NCBI RefSeq assembly: GCF_014636295.1
Contig: NZ_BMEC01000002.1
Coordinates: 428,729-492,728 of the forward strand
Length of the DNA: 64,000 bases
Source: Marivirga lumbricoides
Lineage (GTDB): Bacteria > Bacteroidota > Bacteroidia > Cytophagales > Cyclobacteriaceae
Direction: 5' to 3'
In this document: positions 16,795 through 24,282 of the stretch, in pieces
Position numbering within the stretch: the stretch's first letter is position 1
How the letters are laid out: each line of letters starts with the position of its first letter
Made by a program: the position numbers and the translations under genes
Notes under the pieces: model-generated
What the model was told of the DNA's origin: nothing
The model's database searches: none
What the model saw: the letters and a program-made list of their open reading frames with translations, nothing else

Positions 16795-18660
16795 TTATTT
16801 TATAATAGTATTCTGATCTATCAATATTTTTTGGTCATTGGCAACTCTTATTCTGTAAACTCCTGAAGGAAGTTCCGTATGAACCTTAATATTTAAACTT
16901 CCGGAAATATCTTTTTGATACACTACATTTCCATTAGCGTCAAATATATTAACATTCAGTTGTTCATTAGATTCCTTTTCATCTATCTCAATATTGATGA
17001 CTCCAGAAGATGGTGTAGGATAAATTACAGATTTACCAGACTTCGTCTCAATTGCACTTGTAGTATTATTACTACTTCCACTCATTTCAAAATGCCCCCA
17101 GCCTACGGTAGAGCTATAACGAATATAATATTTACCATCTATTTTAGCAGGCATGGAATTGGACCACTTATTGGTGAAATCAACACCGTTAATTTCAAGA
17201 AGGTCAACACTCCACGAGTTGACAAATGAAATGTTTCCGGAGGTTTCAAAACAGGCCTCATCAACTCCTTCCTTAGTAAAGGGAACAGATACGCTAGTGG
17301 GATTTTGGCAAGTTTCATTTCCGCCTCCCCCTGCTCCATTAACTTCTATTGAAATAGTTTCCTGCGAATTTGTTCCACAATTATTAGTGTATGTGACCGC
17401 ATAATTACCTGCCTGGCTTTCCTGAACATTAGAAAATGAAACAACTCTTGTATTTGATGTAAAACCGGAAGGCCCTGTCCAGCTCCAGGTTCCTCCGGAA
17501 GCAGCAGTTGGTGCTAATTCCAGATTATCTCCAGCTGTAACACTTATCTGGCTGGAGGTAACAGCAGAGGCACCATTTATTCTATAAACAGGTGTAATAG
17601 CTGTAGGGTCACATGAATTTCCACCACCATTACTTCCATTCTCCCAATTCCTCGTAATCTCTCTAACAAGTAAACCAGATTCGGTAAGCATTCCATCTGA
17701 CCAGCCACCGTTAACGCTTGCTCCCGGCTTCAATACAGAGGCACCTTCCACCTTATCATTAACTGACCAATTTGCATTGCTAAGATCATTTTCCTCCATA
17801 AAGCTTACCCATTCTTGTGTGGAACTCTGTGCTACAGCCCCATCTCCGGAAGCATTTACTGTACCCCATTCTGTCACCATTAAAGCTGCTCCATTATTCA
17901 AAGCTGTGGTAGCTTTATCTCTTAAGTATTGGGTATGTGTACCAGCATAAAAATGTAATGTATAGGCAATATTATTTCCATTGATGGGATTAGCTGATGC
18001 AACATCAACATCCTGCGACCAGGTAGGTGTGCCTACTATGATAAGGTTGTCAGGGTCTATGGCTCTGATGGCACTTATTACTGCTTCAGCATATGGTTTT
18101 ATATCATTAGACCACGATGAACCTCCCAAAGGCTCATTATAAATTTCATAAATTACATGATCAGTATTTCCATATTGAGTGGCCATCTCCTGAAAGAAGC
18201 TTATTGCCTGAGCCTGGTAATCTTCCGCATGATGCGAATGCCAGTCAATAATTACATAAAGTCCGTTGGCAATAGCCGCATCTACTACAGTAGTCACTTT
18301 ATTCTTATTGCTTGTTGGGTTTTGAATGTAACCTCCGGGCTCTTCAACGCCCATAGCTGCTCTGATTAAGCTTATTTCCCAATCCTGCTGTAGCCAATCA
18401 ACCACGTCAGCATTGTAATACTTTTCTCCTCCCCACCCATCGTTACTCCAAAATAAACTGGTACCTGAGAAGCTTACTACTTCATTGTTCTCGTTCACAA
18501 TCCGGTTACCATTTACAGATAATGCACCATTAGAAGAAACCGGTGTTTGTGATAACAGAGGAAATGAAAGCAAAGTGAAAATTAGAAAAGTCCACCAATT
18601 ACGCATATTGAATGCACTGGGGAATAAATAATGACTGTTTTTAGGGTTTTGGTTTTTCAT
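16795..18660 (-). CDS. Secreted GH5 endoglucanase (cellulase) with T9SS sorting domain
   Basis: A 621-residue modular enzyme. The signal peptide ('WWTFLIFTLLSFPLLSQ'; translation may begin at M1 or M19) leads into a GH5, probably subfamily 2, catalytic domain (about 40-340). E176 in 'YEIYNEP' is the acid/base and E264 in 'MVTEWG' the nucleophile; 'IIDWHSHH' and 'LHFYAGTH' are further GH5 marks. Next come an Ig/PKD-like module (about 355-440), a module with 'VGWGHFEMSG' that may bind carbohydrate (about 450-530), and a C-terminal T9SS type A domain ('YPTPSSGVINIEI', ending 'GVYRIRVAND'). It should be exported through type IX secretion and cut beta-1,4-glucans. PorQ, a T9SS part, is encoded at 32.8 kb. 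Confidence 0.9.
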   Translation of the reverse strand: MKNQNPKNSHYLFPSAFNMRNWWTFLIFTLLSFPLLSQTPVSSNGALSVNGNRIVNENNEVVSFSGTSLFWSNDGWGGEKYYNADVVDWLQQDWEISLIRAAMGVEEPGGYIQNPTSNKNKVTTVVDAAIANGLYVIIDWHSHHAEDYQAQAISFFQEMATQYGNTDHVIYEIYNEPLGGSSWSNDIKPYAEAVISAIRAIDPDNLIIVGTPTWSQDVDVASANPINGNNIAYTLHFYAGTHTQYLRDKATTALNNGAALMVTEWGTVNASGDGAVAQSSTQEWVSFMEENDLSNANWSVNDKVEGASVLKPGASVNGGWSDGMLTESGLLVREITRNWENGSNGGGNSCDPTAITPVYRINGASAVTSSQISVTAGDNLELAPTAASGGTWSWTGPSGFTSNTRVVSFSNVQESQAGNYAVTYTNNCGTNSQETISIEVNGAGGGGNETCQNPTSVSVPFTKEGVDEACFETSGNISFVNSWSVDLLEINGVDFTNKWSNSMPAKIDGKYYIRYSSTVGWGHFEMSGSSNNTTSAIETKSGKSVIYPTPSSGVINIEIDEKESNEQLNVNIFDANGNVVYQKDISGSLNIKVHTELPSGVYRIRVANDQKILIDQNTIIK

Positions 18661-18912
18661 AATATTATTATTTATAGATTAAAAAAATAAGAGATTTAAT
18701 GGGCAGATATGCCTCTTGCAAACCTCTTTATCAATGCATGTTACTTCTAATATACTTAAAATCGAGGGGAATTAATTATTATTCTCATTAGTTTTCCTCA
18801 TTTCAAAAAATCTCTTGATTGTATCTAATAAAAAAAGATGATTTCACAATTTCTCTTTTCTTTGTGAGCTATGATAGCTTATTAAAAATAAGCAAAATAA
18901 TTGGTGCGTTTA

Positions 18913-20151
18913 TTAATATACCTTTTCTGCTATTTTAGTCTCAGTTCTTTTTGATTTAAATAGAGTTGCTGGTTGATTTTTACTCTTTTTTCTCTTCTTT
19001 TTATTCAGCCACACCAAAAAGCCGGTTACTGGTAAGCTGGCACAAATCAGGCTGATAAAGAAGGCCAACAGCTTACCAGGAAAACCCAAGACTGCGCCAA
19101 TATGGATATCATAATTCATCATAGATAGCTGATCCGCAAAGTCTGCTTCTTTAAAATCATCTCCCTGCACTCTAAATCTTTCCAAGGTGTACTGATCATA
19201 ATAATAGGTAGTATGATTATACCAGGAGCCATGGTTTTGGTAAGCAATAATTTCAATGGCATCATCTTCGTCTTCTATTATAGGTGTCATATAAAATCCC
19301 TGAGCATCGCTTTCATGTGCCAAAGTTTTGTACCAGGCACGATCCAGCACCGGAATGCTATCATTGGCCAATAAGCCGGCTTGTGAAGTGTCAGAATGAG
19401 GATGATGATGACCCGGCTTCTCCTCTCCTGCCGAAGTAACATAATAAAGAGAATCTTCAAACCATTCAAAACTCCACACTAAACCTGTAACGGCTATCAC
19501 AAAAGCCAACACCAAAGAGTAAAAGCCTAAAACATTATGGAGATCGTAGTTTACACGCTTGAAGGTTCCATTCCATTTAATTTTAAAGCTCTTATTTATG
19601 TTTGACTTCTTTAGGTTTTTAGGCCACCACATGATTAAACCTGTTATTAAGAGCACAACAAAAACAAGGGTGCCTACTCCTACAATCGGCCTTCCTATAT
19701 TATATGGGAGCCACAAAGCCCTGTGTCCATCAACAATAAATCGGAAGAAATCAAATTCATCGCCCCCTATTGACTGCTGTTTTTTAAGGAACTCTCCTGT
19801 ATAAGGATTTAAAAATACTGCTGTAAAGCTTCGCTTCCCATCAGTAAAAGAGCTAAACCCCACTGCAGCTGCTCCTTCTTTATTACTGTAGGTCAAACCT
19901 GTAGGTTTTGAATCTGGCATGTAAGTTTGTGCCGTATCAAGTATTTGACTGGGAGGTACAAATGCTTTATCCTGCACTTCTACAAAACGCCATGGTTCTA
20001 AAGCATCTTTTATTTCCTGTTGAAAAACATAAATGCAGCCAGTTAAACTCACTATAAAAACAATTAAACCTGATCCTAGCCCTAACCAAAGGTGCAACCA
20101 ATCATTCAATCGCCTTATACCGCTTTTCTTCTGCTGTTTCTTATTTTTCAT
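18913..20151 (-). CDS. PepSY-associated TM protein, XusC-like, locus 2
   Basis: A 412-residue paralogue of the 9861-11027 protein, with the same layout: a first helix ('LHLWLGLGSGLIVFIVSLTGCIYVF'), PepSY-like periplasmic stretch ('FLNPYTGEFLK'), helices around 'GVGTLVFVVLLITGLIMWWP' and 'NYDLHNVLGFYSLVLAFVIAVTG', and a final helix 'FPGKLLAFFISLICASLPVTGFLVWLNKKKRK'. It differs by a His-rich periplasmic insert (H-H-H-P-H-S around residue 250), which could hold metal. It is last in a three-gene operon behind the receptor and the DUF4374 gene (67-base gap), the order seen for xusABC in Bacteroides. Presumed role: reduction/release of iron at the inner membrane. Confidence 0.85.
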   Translation of the reverse strand: MKNKKQQKKSGIRRLNDWLHLWLGLGSGLIVFIVSLTGCIYVFQQEIKDALEPWRFVEVQDKAFVPPSQILDTAQTYMPDSKPTGLTYSNKEGAAAVGFSSFTDGKRSFTAVFLNPYTGEFLKKQQSIGGDEFDFFRFIVDGHRALWLPYNIGRPIVGVGTLVFVVLLITGLIMWWPKNLKKSNINKSFKIKWNGTFKRVNYDLHNVLGFYSLVLAFVIAVTGLVWSFEWFEDSLYYVTSAGEEKPGHHHPHSDTSQAGLLANDSIPVLDRAWYKTLAHESDAQGFYMTPIIEDEDDAIEIIAYQNHGSWYNHTTYYYDQYTLERFRVQGDDFKEADFADQLSMMNYDIHIGAVLGFPGKLLAFFISLICASLPVTGFLVWLNKKKRKKSKNQPATLFKSKRTETKIAEKVY

Positions 20152-20218
20152 AGGAAGCTATTTTAACAGTAAAAGTAAATATCAGCGCTTAAGGCCGATA
20201 TTTACTTTTATTCAATTT

Positions 20219-21427
20219 CTAAAATCTAAAAAAACCTGCAACAAAATTAGCTTCTACCCTGGCTCCTTTTGTGGCAGTTAAACTCTGTAGGTCAATCCTA
20301 TAAACAAAGATCCCTTCTTCCTCAGGAATACAGGTATAAACAAAATTGCCGTCATGTAAGGCAGCTAACCTCCGGCCTAGTCCAGCATGTTCAGGTACAT
20401 CTGCTATGTAGTTAACTGTTTTAGCTTCCAAATCCACAATAGCTGACTTTAAAGGACCATCAGACCAACGCGCCTGCACATCTCTTTCTTCCTGATTAAT
20501 TTCTGCAAAAGCTTTTCCATTGCCTAAATACTTTAGGTGGGCAGTATTTAATCCATCTGTTGCTGCTTCTATGTCAAAGAAATATTCCTTGTCGAATTCA
20601 GTTTCTCCTCTTTTTATTTTCAAAATACCAGCAGGCTTAGTGCTTTGACTATAGCCATTGGCTGGATTAGAGTGAGAAACTGCATAAATATTGCCATTCT
20701 CATCTTCTATTAAACCTGACTTTACACCAAAACCACCAATTGGCCCTACTCTTGAATCAGTAATGATTTTTTCAAATTCTAATTCCGGATAAGAAAATAC
20801 AGCTACACTTGCTTCATTAGTATAATCCGTAGCGAAGTCATCCGGATCACTGATATAATAACTTAAAAATAAATGATCTCCGCTAATTCTCATTCCAGAA
20901 TAAGAAGGCCCCGTTTTATCTGTGAGTAGGGAAACCGGGTGCTCCACAGTATCCATTACAATTATCGAATTAGAATTAAACTTTCTGAATGTTACAACCT
21001 CTGAATCATTTGAAATAGATACAGATACTAATGTGCCATCATCCGCTTTTACAATGTCAGATAAACTATTGGCAAATGAAACATCTCCTACCTGATTTAA
21101 TTGGTCATCTGCTCCTTGAGTAATGGCTACCACATTAACATCATCCAATCCGCCAATGCTATAAATTGTGCGATCAAATTGTGTGAAATCATAATAACCA
21201 GGTTGCTCAATACCTGTTCCGACAGCCGATAAGGTACCTGTCATTACATCGGCAAAAGGTACTGTATAATAAGTGAAGCCTCCTTCACTGCCTTGAATAG
21301 CTAAAGACAAAGCATAGTCACCTGCTGGTGCGACTTCATCATCATTATTACATGCTGTTACAAAAGCAGTAGCACTTACTACTAATATGGCCATAGCCCA
21401 GCTTCTCATTTTATTTAATGTAATCAT
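20219..21427 (-). CDS. DUF4374 surface lipoprotein, XusB-like, locus 2
   Basis: A 402-residue DUF4374 lipoprotein: signal peptide ending in 'ATAFVTAC' (lipobox), then N-N-D-D-E, an acidic surface-export-like signal. The body shows propeller-like strands ('GDHLFLSYYISDPDD', 'GLIEDENGNIYAVSHSN', 'HLKYLGNGKAFAEIN', 'DGNFVYTCIPEEEGIFVYRIDLQSLTATKGARVE'). The ending 'TKGARV' parallels 'TKGAQL' in the locus 1 protein, but overall identity looks low, suggesting a different siderophore. The gene begins 38 bases after the receptor stop and is followed by the PepSY gene. Confidence 0.83.
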   Translation of the reverse strand: MITLNKMRSWAMAILVVSATAFVTACNNDDEVAPAGDYALSLAIQGSEGGFTYYTVPFADVMTGTLSAVGTGIEQPGYYDFTQFDRTIYSIGGLDDVNVVAITQGADDQLNQVGDVSFANSLSDIVKADDGTLVSVSISNDSEVVTFRKFNSNSIIVMDTVEHPVSLLTDKTGPSYSGMRISGDHLFLSYYISDPDDFATDYTNEASVAVFSYPELEFEKIITDSRVGPIGGFGVKSGLIEDENGNIYAVSHSNPANGYSQSTKPAGILKIKRGETEFDKEYFFDIEAATDGLNTAHLKYLGNGKAFAEINQEERDVQARWSDGPLKSAIVDLEAKTVNYIADVPEHAGLGRRLAALHDGNFVYTCIPEEEGIFVYRIDLQSLTATKGARVEANFVAGFFRF

Positions 21428-21465
21428 ATTGTATTTGCTCTATCTATTTATTGTTTAAAAATGAA

Positions 21466-23865
21466 TTATTTTCCGATGGAATATCTCAGCTTTAGATAAA
21501 AAGCCCGACCTGGTTTTTGTAAATAAAATTTATCATATAATCGCTCATCGGTTAAATTGCGACATTCAACAGCTATATTATATTTTCCATTTGTTAAGCT
21601 GTAGCTTAGTTCTACATTATGAGAGGATTGACCAGGAATTATAAGTTTACTATCCTTAGTACCAAATCTCGCCCAACTCAGGAAATATTCTTTATTAAAG
21701 TTGTAGAAGTAGTTTACTCGAAAGGAAGAATTGGCAAAAATCAAATTCTCCTTATGAAAACCAACTCTTCCATTTCCAAACAGATACGGCTTATTTGGGA
21801 CACGAAATCCTTTATTAAAATTTGTCTGGTAACCTGCATAATCACTGTAAACTTGATCTGCCTGATCTGTAATGTTTTGGTAGGTAAGGCTGGCTCCGGC
21901 ATTTATAAGGTTATTCCATTCGTAGTCTACACTCCCCTCTACGCCTAAAGTCCTTACATCAGCCAAGTTATTATACCTGGTTTCCGGATTAGCCACAGTA
22001 ATGACCTGATAAATTAAATCTTTTGATTCCCTGTAAATAAAACTGCTCTCAATTGCTAAGCGATGTTGACCGTTTAACTTCACCATATAAGAGCCCCCGA
22101 TATTTAAATTAGCACTTTGCTCAGGACCTAAGTCTGGGTTGGGAAGGATAAATTGACCATTTCCGAAAACTTCATTAGCCCATGGCAGCCTGTAGGTATG
22201 TTCATAGGACGCTTTTATTTGAATGGAAGGGATTATAACGTAAGATGTTGCTATTCCATATCCAAATTCTTCGCTCTTATTCTCATAAGCATCAATTCTT
22301 CTGGTATCTTCTCCAAAATCAAATTCTTTGGAAGTATTTAATTGAAGAAAATATCCTTTACCAAATAGGGTGGTGCTCCAATTTTTATCATGATCATACT
22401 TATAAGCCAACCCTAATACTGTCTTCTCTAAAGTATTATCCATCTGATTACTTATATTATCAGGATCTTCAGAGTCGTAAGTTTCTCTGCTAAAATATTG
22501 ATAAGAATAATTTAAAGACAATGAATGCCGAGAGTTCAGTTGGTAGGATAAATTCATTTGACTGGTAAACTCTGTATCATCCATGTCTATATTGTTAGGT
22601 TTACCACTCTCGGCTATTTTACTATCTTGTGAAGGTATCTTCTCGCCTAACCAATTAAAAGTGAATGAGGTAAGCGTATCAATATTTTTGGTTTCAGTAA
22701 TATTAAAGGAGCTATTGAAACTAATATCCAGACCTTCTGTTAAAAAATTCTCTTTACGGTACTTCAGTGTTGGAACAAAAGTCCTACTTGTGTTTGTCAT
22801 ATTACCAAACGGACGGGACATGGTAGCTCCGTTTTGCAATTCGTTTTCGTCAACAGATGCTATAATTCCCAACAATAACTGATCTGCATATTTTCTATTG
22901 ACAAACCCTGTTTCCAGCCTTGCCATTCCTGATCTATAGGCATCATGAAATCTTTCTGCATTGACCATCTTATTCTCTGAGTTGTTACCTAATGCATCAG
23001 TTAGCGGCACATGCACTTTGTAGTTATTGTCCGAATAATTGTAGTTTATACTTCCTCTTACAGTAAACCCTGTTTTATCATTGGTTTGTGCTCCATTAAG
23101 GGATGCCCTATGAGTATTGAAAGAACCAAAGGAATAAGAAGCATCCAGGAAATCACTCTTCTGATGAGTGACAATATTGACCGCACCACCCAAAGCATCT
23201 GTTCCCAGCCATACCGGCACTACTCCTTTATATACCTCAATACGCTGAATAGAATTGATAGGGATTGTACTTAAACTTAAAGAAGATCCGAAGTTGTCCA
23301 TAGGTATGCCATCCATAAAGAATTTTACCTGATCACCAGAAAAACCGTTGAGTGAAAAACTTAAATTTGACCCTAAACCACCCTCTTCCAATACCCGAAC
23401 TCCAGATACTCTGTTAAGTACTTCTTTTACATCCGTTGTGCTATTATTGAATTCCTTTGCAGCGATAGCCGTCACAGCATAGGACTGTTCATTCACTTCA
23501 GTAGCCATTGACTTTCCTTTTACTTCCACAACATCCAGTACAAGCTTGCTCTCACTTAGCTTAATTTGAAGCACCTTTTTTTGAGACGCCTGAAGTGATA
23601 TTGTTTGTTCCTGTGGTTCAAAACCCAGAAAACTAATTTGTAATGTATAAGTCCCTGATTCAATATTAAGCAATTCAAACTTTCCTTCTAAATCAGTTGT
23701 GGTACCTTGATTGGTTTCTTTCAATAATACCACTGCCCCTATCAACTGCTCTCCTGTATTAGACATAACGGTTCCGGATAATGCAGCATTATCTTGCGAA
23801 AACACACCCAGCGGAATGTAAAACATCACCAAGAAACCAACTATCCTTACAAGATGCCTGCTCAA
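21466..23865 (-). CDS. TonB-dependent receptor, XusA-like, locus 2
   Basis: A 799-residue outer-membrane receptor: signal peptide ('IVGFLVMFYIPLGVFSQ'), carboxypeptidase-regulatory-like domain (about 26-110, 'LSGTVMSNTGEQLIGAVVLLKE'), plug (about 130-230, 'VLNRVSGVRVLEEGGLGSN', 'VKFFMDGIPMDNFG', 'GTDALGGAVNIVTH') and barrel with 'NLTDERLYDKFYLQKPGRAFYLKLRY' near the end. The last motif is almost the same as in the locus 1 receptor ('QKPGRAFYLKINY'), confirming a common family. The start codon is TTG; no ATG gives a signal peptide. The shared operator lies 11 bases upstream. Ferric siderophore import is the expected role. Confidence 0.9.
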   Translation of the reverse strand: MSRHLVRIVGFLVMFYIPLGVFSQDNAALSGTVMSNTGEQLIGAVVLLKETNQGTTTDLEGKFELLNIESGTYTLQISFLGFEPQEQTISLQASQKKVLQIKLSESKLVLDVVEVKGKSMATEVNEQSYAVTAIAAKEFNNSTTDVKEVLNRVSGVRVLEEGGLGSNLSFSLNGFSGDQVKFFMDGIPMDNFGSSLSLSTIPINSIQRIEVYKGVVPVWLGTDALGGAVNIVTHQKSDFLDASYSFGSFNTHRASLNGAQTNDKTGFTVRGSINYNYSDNNYKVHVPLTDALGNNSENKMVNAERFHDAYRSGMARLETGFVNRKYADQLLLGIIASVDENELQNGATMSRPFGNMTNTSRTFVPTLKYRKENFLTEGLDISFNSSFNITETKNIDTLTSFTFNWLGEKIPSQDSKIAESGKPNNIDMDDTEFTSQMNLSYQLNSRHSLSLNYSYQYFSRETYDSEDPDNISNQMDNTLEKTVLGLAYKYDHDKNWSTTLFGKGYFLQLNTSKEFDFGEDTRRIDAYENKSEEFGYGIATSYVIIPSIQIKASYEHTYRLPWANEVFGNGQFILPNPDLGPEQSANLNIGGSYMVKLNGQHRLAIESSFIYRESKDLIYQVITVANPETRYNNLADVRTLGVEGSVDYEWNNLINAGASLTYQNITDQADQVYSDYAGYQTNFNKGFRVPNKPYLFGNGRVGFHKENLIFANSSFRVNYFYNFNKEYFLSWARFGTKDSKLIIPGQSSHNVELSYSLTNGKYNIAVECRNLTDERLYDKFYLQKPGRAFYLKLRYSIGK

Positions 23866-23876
23866 AATTTTAACTG

Positions 23877-23897
23877 TATTTAGATTGAATTTAAATA
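23877..23897. promoter_or_regulatory. Operator copy D of the shared 21-bp motif, locus 2
   Basis: Read on the minus strand it has the half-sites TATTTAAA and TCTAAATA with ATTCAA between, differing from copy B at only two or so positions. It starts exactly 5 bases after the -7 element, the same geometry as copy A, and ends 11 bases before the TTG start of the receptor. A weaker relative (TATTAAGATCAATTCTAAACA) lies at about 23937-23957. Confidence 0.72.
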
Positions 23898-23902
23898 GAT
23901 TG

Positions 23903-23933
23903 CAAATGTAAGTGTAGATACATTATAATCAAA
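23903..23933 (-). promoter_or_regulatory. -33/-7 promoter of Xus-type locus 2
   Basis: On the minus strand: TTTG (23933-23930), exactly 19 bases, TACATTTG (23910-23903), a perfect match to the Bacteroidota consensus. The predicted start of transcription falls at the edge of operator copy D. Confidence 0.78.
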
Positions 23934-24282
23934 TTTATTAAGATCAATTCTAAACAGATTTCGATGAATAAAAGCTTATGCTTAATTATGCTCCTTTAAG
24001 AGTTGCTTTAATTATTCAAAACAATAAATACTTGTTCCTGTTACTTTCTTACAATATATTTGTTGTTTTAACTCAAAAATCAGGATTATCGAATACGAAA
24101 CGTCCTTCTATACTACTCTCTCCAATTTTAATTTAAGCCTGCCCTTTTCATTTTTACTGAGCAGGCACTTCATTCCCTTTTTTTTAATCAACCTTGCAGT
24201 CGGCTTATTATCTACTACTGACAATTTCTTTTACTTTCATAAAAACTTAATCGTATAATATCAAAAACTATAAATTATAGCT
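23934..24282. other. Divergent intergenic region between locus 2 and the symporter
   Basis: This AT-rich stretch separates the leftward receptor operon from the rightward symporter. Apart from the weak operator relative at its left edge it holds a 6-bp hairpin (GCCTGC 24137-24142 with GCAGGC 24161-24166) followed by a T-run after about 18 bases, of uncertain role. No gene was seen. Confidence 0.4.
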
